From NCBI RefSeq assembly GCF_003610235.1, contig NZ_RAPR01000001.1, forward strand, positions 2,356,001-2,420,000: a DNA stretch of 64,000 nt, in the 5' to 3' direction. Origin of the DNA: Catellatospora citrea (GTDB lineage Bacteria; Actinomycetota; Actinomycetes; Mycobacteriales; Micromonosporaceae). The notes beneath the pieces were generated by a model. It saw nothing but the letters and a program-made list of their open reading frames with translations, made no database searches and was not told the DNA's origin. The first letter of the stretch is position 1. Every line of letters starts with the position of its first letter. Shown here piece after piece: positions 16,774 to 25,261 of the stretch. A program made the translations under genes and the position numbers.

Positions 16774-16804
16774 AGCGGCACTCCGGCAGGGCCGGAGTGC
16801 CGCT
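16774..16804. terminator. Hairpin downstream of erpA
   Basis: AGCGGCACTCCGGC (16774-16787) pairs perfectly with 16791-16804 around a three-base loop. It lies after the erpA stop and before the PfkB kinase start on the minus strand. Confidence 0.75.
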
Positions 16805-16893
16805 GGTGTCGTCGCCCACATCGGGCGGCGTGAAGCTCAGTTGATCGTGCGACCGATCAGTGACCGTGCGCCGGTTCCCACCGCCGCTTGGCG

Positions 16894-17247
16894 TCAGTGG
16901 AAACTGTCGCCGCAGGCGCAGGAGCCGCCGGCGTTCGGGTTGTCGATGGTGAAACCCTGCGCGTCGATGCGGTCGGCGAAGTCGACGGTGGCGCCCGCCA
17001 GGTACGGCGCGCTCATCCGGTCGACGACGACCTCGACACCGCCGAACTCGGAGACGATGTCGCCGTCGAGCTCGCGCTCGTCGAAGAAGAGCTGGTAACG
17101 CAGGCCGGAGCAGCCACCGGGCTGGACCGCGACCCGCAGCCGGAGGTCGTCGCGACCCTCCTGCTCCAGCAGAGCCTTGACCTTGCCGGCCGCGACCTCG
17201 GTGAGGTTGATGCCGGTGGCTTCCGTCTTGATGTCGGGCGTCGTCAC
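16894..17247 (-). CDS. erpA: HesB/IscA-type iron-sulfur insertion protein
   Basis: A 117-residue A-type carrier that delivers Fe-S clusters to apo-proteins. The three conserved cysteines are present: GGCSGLRY near residue 44 and the C-terminal CAC in GGSCACGDSF. The GTG start has GGGGAGC about six bases upstream. The frame stays open far upstream without coding character. In mycobacteria the homologue (Rv2204c) is at the same place. QcrA and NadA, both encoded in this window, are possible cluster recipients; the specific targets are inferred. Confidence 0.92.
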   Translation of the reverse strand: MTTPDIKTEATGINLTEVAAGKVKALLEQEGRDDLRLRVAVQPGGCSGLRYQLFFDERELDGDIVSEFGGVEVVVDRMSAPYLAGATVDFADRIDAQGFTIDNPNAGGSCACGDSFH

Positions 17248-17333
17248 GTGGTGCTCCCCAAGCGTGAAGTGCTGATAATCCTTCGAGGTAACGCTAGCGC
17301 CCTGCGGTTTGATTCCCCAGAGCGCCTCACGGG

Positions 17334-17708
17334 CTACTCGCCCAGTGTGGTGTTGATGACTGCGCGGTGCGTGGGCCGCGCCGCGGCGTGCCGTTCTCGC
17401 CCGGCGTCGGTGGGGTGCACGAACACCCCGCGCCGGTCGGACGTGCAGAGCTGCCGCTCCACCAGCCCGTCCTTCTCCAGGCGCGCGACCGTGCGCGACA
17501 GCGCGCTCTGGCTGAGGTGGATCTGCTCCCCGAGTTCCTGCATGCGCAGCCCGGTGCAGCCCTGCGCGCCGACCAGGCGGTCCAGCACCTCGAACTCGCT
17601 CATGCCGAGCTTGTGCTGCTCCTGCAGCGCGCTCTCCAGCGCGCACGAGAGCGCGGCGTACTGCCGGGACAGCTCCCGCCACGCCTTCACGGCCACCTCG
17701 TCGTGCAT
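17334..17708 (-). CDS. MarR-family transcriptional regulator
   Basis: A 124-residue winged-helix regulator. LRMQELGEQIHLSQSALSRTVARLEKDGLVERQ is the recognition helix region, and the beta-wing reads CTSDRRGVFVHPTDAG, the usual DxRG pattern. It is divergent from the MFS pump, which it probably represses until a ligand binds. Its own TAAGCT box is six bases before the ATG (17715-17720), so the operator between the genes would also control it. Confidence 0.9.
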   Translation of the reverse strand: MHDEVAVKAWRELSRQYAALSCALESALQEQHKLGMSEFEVLDRLVGAQGCTGLRMQELGEQIHLSQSALSRTVARLEKDGLVERQLCTSDRRGVFVHPTDAGRERHAAARPTHRAVINTTLGE

Positions 17709-17714
17709 GCCGGG

Positions 17715-17786
17715 AGCTTAACATGCAGACGCAGTAAATGTGAACGCATTTTATGCTTGCGCATTCAATGCACGTGCAACTAACGT
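17715..17786. promoter_or_regulatory. MarR/MFS divergent promoter-operator region
   Basis: Two leaderless -10 boxes face away from each other: TAAGCT for marR (17715-17720, minus) and TAACGT for the MFS gene (17781-17786, plus, seven bases before ATG). Between them lie GCATTTTATGC (17746-17756) and the perfect inverted repeat GCATTCAATGC (17761-17771), 15 bases apart. The segment is clearly AT-richer than its surroundings and fits an autoregulated MarR operator. Confidence 0.6.
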
Positions 17787-17793
17787 ACCCACC

Positions 17794-19272
17794 ATGTCTT
17801 CCACCGCGACGCTGTCGCCACCTGCCCCTGCCACCCCTCCTCCGGCCCCCGCGGACCAGCGCTGGACCCCGCGGCTGTGGGGCACGCTGCTGGTGCTGTG
17901 CGCGGTGCTGTTCCTCGACGGCCTCGACATCTCGATGGTCGGCGTCACGCTGCCGGCCATCCAGACCGACCTCGGCCTGTCCACCGCCACCCTGCAGTGG
18001 ATCGTCAGCGGCTACGTGCTCGGCTACGGCGGCCTGCTCCTGCTCGGCGGGCGCACCGCCGACCTGCTCGGCCGACGCCGGGTGCTGCTGATCGCGCTGG
18101 CCGTCTTCGCCGGTGCGTCCGTGCTCGGCGGGCTGGTCGAGGACGGCACGCTGCTCATCGCGACGCGGTTCATCAAGGGCCTGGCCGCGGCGTTCACCGC
18201 GCCCGCCGGACTGTCCATCCTGACCACGACCTTCCCCGAGGGGCCGGTGCGCAACCGGGCGCTGGGCATCTACACCGTGTTCGGGGCCAGCGGCTTCTCC
18301 TCCGGCCTGATCCTGGGCGGGCTGCTCACCGAGATCGACTGGCGGGTGACCTTCCTGCTGCCCGCGCCGCTGGCGCTGATCGCCCTCGTCGCCGGGCTGC
18401 GCCTGCTCCCGCGCGACGGCGTCCGCAACCCCGGCGGCTACGACGTGCTCGGCGCGGCCACCTCGACCGGCGCGCTGCTGCTGCTGGTGTTCACCGTCGT
18501 CAACGCCCCCGAGGCGGGCTGGACCTCGCTGCGCACCCTCGGCTCGCTGGCCGTGGTGGCCGCGCTCGCCGCCGCCTTCGTGATCGCCGAGCGCACCGTG
18601 GCCCACCCGCTGGTGCGGCTGGGCATCTTCGCCAACCGCAGCCTGGTCCGGGCCGACCTCACCGCGATGGCGGTGTCCGGCGGCTACCTCAGCTTCCAGT
18701 TCATCGTCGCCCTGTACCTGCAGAACGTGCTGGGCTGGTCGCCGCTGCAGATGGCGCTGTCGCTGCTGCCCGCCGGGATCATCGTGGCGAGTTCCGGCCC
18801 CGTGGTCGGCAGGCTGATCACGCGGTACGGCACCCGCCGGCTGATCGCCCTGGGCATGGTCGCGTTCGTCGCCGCGTACGCCCTGTTCCTGCGGGCCGGG
18901 CCGGAGCCGGCGTTCCTCACCGTGATCCTGCCGACCGCGCTGCTGCTCGGGCTGGGCTTCGCGCTGAGCTTCTCGGCCCTGAACGTGCAGGCGACCAACG
19001 GCGTCGCCGACGACGAGCAAGGGCTGGCCTCCGGGCTGGTGCAGAGCTCCTTCCAGGTCGGCGGGGCGGTCGCGCTGGCCGTCACGTCGGCGGTGGTCGG
19101 CGGCGGGGCCATCGTGCCGGGCCGCCTGCCGGACACCTTCCTGGCCGCCATCGGCGTCGTCACCGCGATCTCCCTGCTCGGCCTGCTCGCGGCGGTGCTG
19201 GGCCGGTCCGACCGTACGTCCGCGCCCGACGCCGTGGAGAACCGGTCACTCGCACCGCAGAGCGCGGCCTGA
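17794..19272 (+). CDS. MFS drug efflux transporter (14-helix type)
   Basis: A 492-residue EmrB/QacA-type proton antiporter. LDISMVGVTLPAI is motif D1, GRTADLLGRRR motif A, and the DHA2-like motif C region covers GIYTVFGASGFSSGLILGG. About 14 helices are visible. A Pro/Ala-rich 20-residue N-terminus precedes them. The ATG at 17794 is chosen because TAACGT lies seven bases upstream. It is divergent from marR and followed by an oxidoreductase 51 bases later, forming a likely resistance or detoxification unit. Confidence 0.9.
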   Translation: MSSTATLSPPAPATPPPAPADQRWTPRLWGTLLVLCAVLFLDGLDISMVGVTLPAIQTDLGLSTATLQWIVSGYVLGYGGLLLLGGRTADLLGRRRVLLIALAVFAGASVLGGLVEDGTLLIATRFIKGLAAAFTAPAGLSILTTTFPEGPVRNRALGIYTVFGASGFSSGLILGGLLTEIDWRVTFLLPAPLALIALVAGLRLLPRDGVRNPGGYDVLGAATSTGALLLLVFTVVNAPEAGWTSLRTLGSLAVVAALAAAFVIAERTVAHPLVRLGIFANRSLVRADLTAMAVSGGYLSFQFIVALYLQNVLGWSPLQMALSLLPAGIIVASSGPVVGRLITRYGTRRLIALGMVAFVAAYALFLRAGPEPAFLTVILPTALLLGLGFALSFSALNVQATNGVADDEQGLASGLVQSSFQVGGAVALAVTSAVVGGGAIVPGRLPDTFLAAIGVVTAISLLGLLAAVLGRSDRTSAPDAVENRSLAPQSAA

Positions 19273-19323
19273 ACCGTCTCCGCCACCTGAACCATCTCGC
19301 CTGCCATCAGAGAGGACTGTCCT

Positions 19324-20235
19324 ATGCGCGCATTGCTGGCCGACAAGTCGGCACCCGCCGGGCTGCGGATCGGCGCCGCCCCGGACCCCGTGCCCGCGCC
19401 ACAGGAGGCGCTGGTCGAGGTCAAGGCGATCTCCTTCAACTACGGAGACGTCTCTCATGCACGCGACCTGCCCGACGGCGCGGTCAGCGGCTGGGACTCG
19501 GCCGGCGTGGTGACCGCCGCCGCGGCCGACGGTTCCGGCCCGCCCGTCGGCAGCCGGGTCGTCACCTTCGGCCCCGGGCCCGCCTGGGCCACCATGCGGG
19601 CCGTGCCCACCGGCGAACTCGCCGTGCTGCCCGACAGCGTCGACTTCGGCGCGGCCGCCGCCCTGCCGGTGGCGGGGCTGACCGCGCTGAACGCACTGCG
19701 GCGGCTCGGCCCGCTGCTCGACCGGCGGGTGGTGATCACCGGCGCGGCGGGTGGCGTCGGACGGTTCGCCGTCCAGCTCGGGGCGCTGGCCGGGGCGCAC
19801 GTCATCGCGGTGGCCGCCCGGCCCGAGCGGGCCGCGGGACTGCGTGAGCTGGGTGCGGCCGAGATCGTCGGCTCACTCGCCGAGATCGGGGAGCCGGTGC
19901 ACGGCGCACTGGACAACGTGGGCGGCCCGGACCTGGTCGCCCTCTGGGAGCTGCTGGCCACCGACGGTGCCGTGATCTCCATCGGGGCCGCGTCCGGCGA
20001 GCCGACGGTGTTCCCGGCGTACTCCACTGTCGGGCGGCGGCGCCGGCTGGAGTCCTTCGTCGGCAGCGCCACCGGCGGCAACGGCCCGGATCTGGCGTAC
20101 CTGGTCGACCTGGTCGCCGCGGGTCGTCTGGACCCGCAGATCGGCTGGCGCGGCGACTGGAACCGGGCGGCCGAAGCGGCCGAAGCCCTCCTCACCCGCC
20201 GCGTCAACGGCAAAGCCGTCCTCGACGTCACCTGA
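19324..20235 (+). CDS. Zinc-type alcohol dehydrogenase/quinone oxidoreductase
   Basis: A 303-residue medium-chain reductase of the quinone oxidoreductase branch. A GroES-like N-terminal half (AISFNYGDVS) and a Rossmann half with ITGAAGGVGRFAVQLG for NADPH are visible. The structural and catalytic zinc cysteines of alcohol dehydrogenases are absent, as expected for this branch. GAGAGGA lies before the ATG. It is downstream of the MFS gene and probably under the same MarR control, reducing quinone or enone toxicants. Confidence 0.88.
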   Translation: MRALLADKSAPAGLRIGAAPDPVPAPQEALVEVKAISFNYGDVSHARDLPDGAVSGWDSAGVVTAAAADGSGPPVGSRVVTFGPGPAWATMRAVPTGELAVLPDSVDFGAAAALPVAGLTALNALRRLGPLLDRRVVITGAAGGVGRFAVQLGALAGAHVIAVAARPERAAGLRELGAAEIVGSLAEIGEPVHGALDNVGGPDLVALWELLATDGAVISIGAASGEPTVFPAYSTVGRRRRLESFVGSATGGNGPDLAYLVDLVAAGRLDPQIGWRGDWNRAAEAAEALLTRRVNGKAVLDVT

Positions 20236-20236
20236 G

Positions 20237-20288
20237 ATAGGAAGGGCACCTTCTTCACGGACGTCCGTGAAGAAGGTGCCCTTCCTAT
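20237..20288. repeat. Perfect 52-bp palindrome (family B, copy 1)
   Basis: A gap-free palindrome of 26-bp arms with no loop, centred at 20262/20263 on ACGGACGTCCGT. Its outer part AAGGGCACCTTCTT recurs at 55961-56012. It begins two bases after one stop codon and ends nine bases before the stop of the opposing gene, so it may serve as a two-way terminator. A spacer-free perfect palindrome is unusual. Confidence 0.9.
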
Positions 20289-20296
20289 GCTTCAGG

Positions 20297-21517
20297 TCAG
20301 CGGGACCACTGGCGGGCCAGGCGGGAAGCCAGCTCGCGGAGGCCGCGGGTGGGTTCGGCCAGGGCGAGGTCCACGCTGCCGAAATGGTCGACCAGGGCGT
20401 ACGCCTCGGTGACGCCGGCCGCGCCCTGCTCGCGGCGGCCGGTGGTGACCCGGCCCGCCAGCACCACGCACGGGATGCCGAGGTCACGGGCCGCGCCGGC
20501 CAGCCCGGAGATGGCCTTGCCGCGCAACGACTGGTGGTCGAACGAGCCCTCGCCCGTGATCAGCAGGTCGACGCTCTCCAGCACCTGGTCCAGGCCGGTC
20601 AGCTCGCGGATCAGGTCGATGCCGGAGGCGACCGTGCCGCCCAGGGCCAGGATCGCCGCGCCGAGCCCGCCCGCCGCGCCGCCACCGGGCAGCTCCGACA
20701 GCTTCGCCGGGCACCCCGGCAGCTCCCGCTCCAGCACCGCGGCCCAGTTCGCCAGCGCCGCGTCGAGCAGCGTCACGTCCTGCGGGGTGGCGCCCTTCTG
20801 CGGGCCGTACACCGCGGACGCGCCGTGCAGGCCGGTCAGCGGGTTGTCCACGTCGGTGGCGGCGATCAGCTCGACTCCGGCGGGCAGCAGGCCCGATCCG
20901 GCCACTCGGGCCACGCTGGTCGCGCCGTCGGTGCTGGTCGCGTCGTCGGAGCCGGTCGCGTCGGCCGAGTCAGGCGCGCTGTGCGCGAGGGCGAGGGACG
21001 TGCAGGCGGTCAGGGCCGCGCCGCCGGGGGCCAGCGGCTCGCCCGCGGCGTCCAGGCCGACCGCACCCAGCGCTGCGAGCAGGCCCGCGCCGCCGTCGTT
21101 GGTGGCCGAGCCGCCGAGCCCGATCACCACGCGCCGGGCGCCGCGCGCCACCGCGGCCTCGATCAGCGCGCCCAGGCCGTACGAGGAGGTCACCTTCGGG
21201 TCCCGCTCCCCCGGTTCGACCAGGTGCAGGCCGCAGGCCTGCGCGCTCTCCACGTACGCGGTGGCCGCCGCGTCCCCGGCCAGCAGCACCGCGCCCAGGA
21301 CCGCGCGGCCCAGCGGATCGGTCGTGTCGACCTCGACCAGCTCGCCACCGATCGAGGCGTGCAGCACCTCGACGAAGCCGGGGCCGCCGTCGGCGATGGG
21401 GCGGCAGATCAGCTCGTCCGATGCGGCGACCTCCCGCCAGCCCGCGGCGACGGCCTGCGCCGCCTCCACCGCGGTGAGCGTGCCGGCGAACTTGTCGGGA
21501 CAGATCAACACTCGCAT
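20297..21517 (-). CDS. Glycerate kinase (type II family)
   Basis: A 406-residue glycerate kinase that phosphorylates D-glycerate. ICPDKFAGTLTAVEAA opens the fold, and IADGGPGFVEVL, VIGLGGSATNDGG and LITGEGSFDHQSLRGK are the conserved motifs. Compared with the family it has an extra Ser/Thr/Asp-rich stretch of about 30 residues before ARVAGSGLLPAGVEL, a low-complexity insertion outside the motifs. The ATG at 21517 is well placed at the fold start; the longer open frame upstream overlaps nadA antisense. The mycobacterial homologue (Rv2205c) also neighbours the HesB gene. Confidence 0.9.
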   Translation of the reverse strand: MRVLICPDKFAGTLTAVEAAQAVAAGWREVAASDELICRPIADGGPGFVEVLHASIGGELVEVDTTDPLGRAVLGAVLLAGDAAATAYVESAQACGLHLVEPGERDPKVTSSYGLGALIEAAVARGARRVVIGLGGSATNDGGAGLLAALGAVGLDAAGEPLAPGGAALTACTSLALAHSAPDSADATGSDDATSTDGATSVARVAGSGLLPAGVELIAATDVDNPLTGLHGASAVYGPQKGATPQDVTLLDAALANWAAVLERELPGCPAKLSELPGGGAAGGLGAAILALGGTVASGIDLIRELTGLDQVLESVDLLITGEGSFDHQSLRGKAISGLAGAARDLGIPCVVLAGRVTTGRREQGAAGVTEAYALVDHFGSVDLALAEPTRGLRELASRLARQWSR

Positions 21518-21652
21518 GGGCTGCACGATAGTGACCCGCCCCGGCCGACCGGACGACCGGCGTGGCTGCATCCCACGCCCGCGCCCGCCGTGGGGCAGGC
21601 CACAGCCGTGCGGGCGAGCCTGCCGTGCCGGGTTGGTGCGACTATGGGACAC

Positions 21653-22831
21653 GTGACTGCTCCCGTACTGCTGCTGCTCGGCCGCGGCAAGGACTCGAAC
21701 TCGGAACGCGGCGTCGACTGTCCGGGCGACCTGCCCGCGCCCAGCGACCCCGGCCTGGTCGAGCGCGCCGCCGCCGCCAAGGCCGCGCTCGGTGACCGGG
21801 TCTTCGTGCTCGGCCACCACTACCAGCGCGACGAGGTCATCCAGTTCGCCGACGTGACCGGCGACTCGTTCAAGCTGGCCCGCGAGGCCGCGGCCCGGCC
21901 CGACGCCGAGTTCATCGTGTTCTGCGGCGTGCACTTCATGGCCGAGTCGGCCGACATCCTCACCACCGACGCCCAGCGCGTGGTCCTGCCGGACCTGGCC
22001 GCGGGCTGCTCCATGGCCGACATGGCCGTGCTGGAGCAGGTCGAGCAGTGCTGGGACCTGCTGAGCGACCTGGGCATCGCCGACGATGTGGTGCCCGTCA
22101 CCTACATGAACTCCTCCGCCGACATCAAGGGCTTCGTGGGCCGCAACGGGGGCGTGGTCTGCACCTCCTCCAACGCCAAGCGCGCGCTCGACTGGGCGTA
22201 CGCCCAGGGCGAGAAGGTCCCCGGAGCGGATGCGAAGCAGTCCGCGACCAAGGTGCTCTTTCTGCCCGACCAGCACCTCGGCCGCAACACCGCGGTGCTG
22301 GAGATGGGCTACTCGCTCGACGACTGCGTGCTGTACGACCCGCACAAGCCCAACGGCGGCCTGACCGACCAGCAGCTGCGCGACGCCAAGATGATCCTGT
22401 GGCGCGGGCACTGCTCGGTGCACGGCCGGTTCACCCTGGAGAACGTGCAGGCCGTGCGCCAGCAGGTGCCCGGCGTGAACATCCTGGTGCACCCGGAGTG
22501 CCGCCACGAGGTGGTCACCGCGGCCGACTACGTGGGCTCGACGGAGTACATCATCAAGAAGCTGGACGCGGCCGAGCCCGGTTCGGCGTGGGCCGTGGGC
22601 ACCGAGCTGAACCTGGTCCGGCGGCTGGCCGCCGCGCACCCGGACAAGCAGGTCATGTTCCTGGAGAAGACGGTCTGCTACTGCTCCACCATGAACCGCA
22701 TCGACCTGCCGCACCTGGTCTGGGCGCTGGAGGAGCTGGTCGCGGGACGGGTGCCCAACCAGATCACGGTCGACCCCGACACGGCGCACCACGCCCGGGT
22801 CGCGCTGGACCAGATGCTGGCACTGCCGTAG
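21653..22831 (+). CDS. nadA: Quinolinate synthase A
   Basis: A 392-residue [4Fe-4S] enzyme that condenses iminoaspartate with dihydroxyacetone phosphate in NAD synthesis. VLGHHYQRDEV and FCGVHFMAESADIL are the substrate-site motifs. Cluster cysteines can be placed in AAGCSMADM, HPECRHEV and KTVCYCSTMNRI. The start is taken as GTG 21653, with ATG 21644 as the alternative; GACTAT lies seven bases before the GTG. nadB and nadC are not adjacent. The cluster may be supplied by ErpA, as inferred from the neighbourhood. Confidence 0.95.
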   Translation: MTAPVLLLLGRGKDSNSERGVDCPGDLPAPSDPGLVERAAAAKAALGDRVFVLGHHYQRDEVIQFADVTGDSFKLAREAAARPDAEFIVFCGVHFMAESADILTTDAQRVVLPDLAAGCSMADMAVLEQVEQCWDLLSDLGIADDVVPVTYMNSSADIKGFVGRNGGVVCTSSNAKRALDWAYAQGEKVPGADAKQSATKVLFLPDQHLGRNTAVLEMGYSLDDCVLYDPHKPNGGLTDQQLRDAKMILWRGHCSVHGRFTLENVQAVRQQVPGVNILVHPECRHEVVTAADYVGSTEYIIKKLDAAEPGSAWAVGTELNLVRRLAAAHPDKQVMFLEKTVCYCSTMNRIDLPHLVWALEELVAGRVPNQITVDPDTAHHARVALDQMLALP

Positions 22832-22851
22832 GCATCTGACTACTCTGAGTG

Positions 22852-22880
22852 CGAGCACCGCGTCCGAATCGCGGTGCTCG
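22852..22880. terminator. nadA terminator
   Basis: CGAGCACCGCG (22852-22862) pairs perfectly with 22870-22880 across seven bases, followed by TGCTCATTT. It sits 21 bases after the nadA stop. Confidence 0.75.
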
Positions 22881-22924
22881 TGCTCATTTAAGCTTCCCGT
22901 GTTCCGTCACACATCACTCAGCGC

Positions 22925-22930
22925 TATGCT
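22925..22930 (+). promoter_or_regulatory. -10 box TATGCT upstream of the murA-like gene
   Basis: TATGCT lies 45 bases before the TTG start. Unlike most genes here, this one has a leader with a clear AGGAGG. Confidence 0.4.
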
Positions 22931-22974
22931 GCCGGGGTTTGCTTTTCAACTCGCGCCACACCCAGGAGGTCGCC

Positions 22975-24303
22975 TTGTCGGACGACGTGCTCATCGTCAG
23001 CGGAGGTAGCCCGCTCAAGGGCGAGGTGCGGGTCCGTGGGGCCAAGAATCTGGTCTCCAAAGCCATGGTCGCGACCGTCCTGGGCGAGAGTCCGAGCCGG
23101 ATGTACGACGTCCCGCGCATCCGCGACGTGGAGATCGTGCGCGGCCTCCTGGAGCTGCACGGCGTCAAGGTGACCAACGGCGACCTCGACGGTGAGCTGC
23201 GCTTCGACCCGTCCAACGTCGAGCGTGCCGGCATCGACGAGATCAACGTGCACGCCGGCTCCAGCCGGATCCCGATCCTGCTGTGCGGCCCGCTGCTGCA
23301 CCGGCTCGGCCACGCGTTCATCCCCGACCTGGGCGGCTGCCACATCGGCCCGCGGCCGATCGACTACCACCTGGAGGCGCTGCGGCGCTTCGGCGCCGTC
23401 GTCGACAAGACCCCGGAAGGCCTGCACCTGTCCGCCCCGGACGGCCTGCACGGCATCAAGTACGAGCTGGACTACCCGTCCGTCGGCGCGACCGAGCAGA
23501 TCCTGCTCACCGCCGTGCGCGCCGAGGGCGTCACCGAGCTGAGCAACGCCGCGGTCGAGCCCGAGATCATCGACCTGATCTGCATCCTGCAGAAGATGGG
23601 CGCGATCATCAAGGTGCACACCAACCGGGTGATCGAGATCCAGGGCGTGCCGCGCCTGGGCGGGTTCTCGCACCGCCCCATCCCCGACCGCATCGAGGCC
23701 GCCAGCTGGGCCTCGGCCGCGCTGGCCACCCGGGGCGACATCACCGTCAAGGGCGCCCGCCAGGCCGACATGACCACGTACCTCAACGTGTTCCGGTCCA
23801 TCGGCGGCGAGTTCGAGATCGACGACAACCCGGTCGACGGCGGCATCCGCTTCTGGCACCCCGGTGGCGACCTGCGCCCCGTCGCGCTGGAGACCGACGT
23901 GCACCCCGGCTTCATGACCGACTGGCAGCAGCCGCTGGTCGTGGCGCTGACCCAGGCCAACGGCCTGTCCGTGGTGCACGAGACGGTGTACGAGAAGCGC
24001 TTCGGCTACACCAGCGCGCTGAACCAGATGGGCGCGCACATCCAGGTCTTCCAGGACTGCCTCGGCGGCACCCCGTGCCGGTTCGGCCGGATGGGCTTCC
24101 GCCACTCCGCCGTCATCGCCGGCCCCGCCAAGCTGCACGCCACCGACCTGGTCATCCCGGACCTGCGGGCGGGCTTCAGCCACCTCATCGCGGCCCTGGC
24201 CGCCGAGGGCACCTCCCGGGTGCACGGCGTCGACCTGATCAACCGCGGCTACGAGGACTTCGAGGCCAAGCTCGCGGGCCTCGGCGCCACCGTCTCCCGC
24301 TGA
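22975..24303 (+). CDS. murA: UDP-N-acetylglucosamine 1-carboxyvinyltransferase (MurA)
   Basis: A 442-residue EPT-family enzyme that adds enolpyruvate to UDP-GlcNAc, the first committed step of peptidoglycan synthesis. RGAKNLVSKAMVA holds the Lys-Asn pair; GGCHIGPRPID carries the PEP-binding Cys (the fosfomycin target); TDWQQPLVVAL carries the catalytic Asp. The start is TTG 22975, set by AGGAGG six bases upstream. It resembles, from memory, the streptomycete SCO2949-type MurA more than the classical one, so a second murA may exist elsewhere in the genome. Confidence 0.92.
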   Translation: MSDDVLIVSGGSPLKGEVRVRGAKNLVSKAMVATVLGESPSRMYDVPRIRDVEIVRGLLELHGVKVTNGDLDGELRFDPSNVERAGIDEINVHAGSSRIPILLCGPLLHRLGHAFIPDLGGCHIGPRPIDYHLEALRRFGAVVDKTPEGLHLSAPDGLHGIKYELDYPSVGATEQILLTAVRAEGVTELSNAAVEPEIIDLICILQKMGAIIKVHTNRVIEIQGVPRLGGFSHRPIPDRIEAASWASAALATRGDITVKGARQADMTTYLNVFRSIGGEFEIDDNPVDGGIRFWHPGGDLRPVALETDVHPGFMTDWQQPLVVALTQANGLSVVHETVYEKRFGYTSALNQMGAHIQVFQDCLGGTPCRFGRMGFRHSAVIAGPAKLHATDLVIPDLRAGFSHLIAALAAEGTSRVHGVDLINRGYEDFEAKLAGLGATVSR

Positions 24304-24354
24304 CCCCTGCCCGGCCCGGCGGTCCTCGCCACCCGGCCCCGCGCTCCGACTTCC

Positions 24355-24420
24355 ATAGACGTTGGCCTATCCGGATGAGAATGATCTTTATTTTCTCAAT
24401 CCAGATAGGCCAACGTCTAT
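24355..24420. repeat. Dispersed palindrome family A, copy 2
   Basis: ATAGACGTTGGCCTATC (24355-24371) pairs perfectly with 24404-24420. The inner part is also imperfectly paired and includes an AT-rich loop (TGATCTTTATTTT). It is the only evident structure in the 260-base gap between murA and the DUF3043 gene. The left 20 bases of the element match copy 3 closely. Confidence 0.85.
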
Positions 24421-24551
24421 TTCGGCGCGGCATCGCGTGGCCGCGGTGCGCATCGGGGTGAGGCAGCGGCGGGCGGGGCTGGTGGGGGTGGGTGCGAGCG
24501 GTTCGTCACAGGTCGCCACGCGGTGGGCGTCGGCGGTGGCCGCGGGTCGGC

Positions 24552-24557
24552 TACCCT
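24552..24557 (+). promoter_or_regulatory. -10 box TACCCT, leaderless promoter
   Basis: TACCCT is six bases before the GTG of the DUF3043 gene. Confidence 0.5.
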
Positions 24558-24563
24558 TGCTGC

Positions 24564-25190
24564 GTGCCGTTGTTCTCCCGCAAGACCACTGACGTTCCCG
24601 CCGAGGCCCCGGCCTCCGAGCCCGAGGGCTCGGAGATCGTGCGCGCGTCGCGCTCGTACACGCCCGCCAAGGGCAAGGCGACGCCGAAGCGCACCGAGGC
24701 GCAGCGCCGCAAGGCCGAGCCGCCGCCGGCGAACCGCCGCGAGGCCCTCAAGCGCGCCCGCGAGAAGTCGCGGGCCGACCGGGCCGAGTCGATGGCCGGC
24801 ATGAAGGCGGGCGACGAGCGCTACCTGCTGCCCCGGGACAAGGGACCGGAGCGGCGGCTGGTGCGCGACTACGTCGACTCCCGGCGCACCGTCGGCACCT
24901 GGTTCTTCGGCGGCGCGTTCCTGATCTTCTTCCTGATCCAGGTCCGCGACCCGCGCATCGCGGTGGCCGCGAACATCGTCTGGCTGCTGCTGGCGCTGGC
25001 CGTGATCGTGGACAGCTTCTTCATCTGCCGGAAGATCAAGAAGCTGATCAAGGCGAACTACCCCAAGACCACCCAGCGCATGGGCTCGCTGTACCTGTAC
25101 GCGGTCATGCGCGGGATCACCTTCCGCCGCATGCGGATGCCCAACCCGCAGGTCAAGATCGGTGACCCGGTCGTTCCCACCAAGGCCTAG
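24564..25190 (+). CDS. DUF3043-family membrane protein
   Basis: A 208-residue protein. A basic, Ala/Pro/Glu-rich N-terminal half (residues 1-110) ends in YLLPRDKGPERRLVRDYVDSR, followed by two membrane helices (TWFFGGAFLIFFLIQV; AANIVWLLLALAVIVDSFF) and a basic tail with RRMRMPNPQVKIGD. The pattern matches the actinobacterial DUF3043 family (Rv2206 type); the function is unknown. The GTG at 24564 is preceded by TACCCT at six bases, which decides against the longer upstream frame. Confidence 0.85.
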   Translation: MPLFSRKTTDVPAEAPASEPEGSEIVRASRSYTPAKGKATPKRTEAQRRKAEPPPANRREALKRAREKSRADRAESMAGMKAGDERYLLPRDKGPERRLVRDYVDSRRTVGTWFFGGAFLIFFLIQVRDPRIAVAANIVWLLLALAVIVDSFFICRKIKKLIKANYPKTTQRMGSLYLYAVMRGITFRRMRMPNPQVKIGDPVVPTKA

Positions 25191-25248
25191 GACATCTGTC
25201 CTGCCGGAGTCGGGATCGCCGGATCTGCCCGGCCGTCCCGGCTCCGCC

Positions 25249-25254
25249 TAGCGT
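25249..25254 (+). promoter_or_regulatory. -10 box TAGCGT, leaderless promoter of the ABC/two-component operon
   Basis: TAGCGT is seven bases before the ATG of the first ABC gene; the four genes after it follow with overlaps or a short gap. Confidence 0.5.
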
Positions 25255-25261
25255 CGGACGC

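Noticed and set aside
16894..19020. A 708-codon minus-strand frame that includes erpA
   Set aside because: Upstream of 17247 it lies antisense to the MFS and MarR genes and is Gln/Arg/Gly-rich, the usual product of reading high-GC coding DNA in the wrong frame.
20297..22858. An 853-codon minus-strand frame extending glycerate kinase across nadA
   Set aside because: The extension is antisense to the well-conserved nadA; the kinase fold begins at the ATG at 21517.
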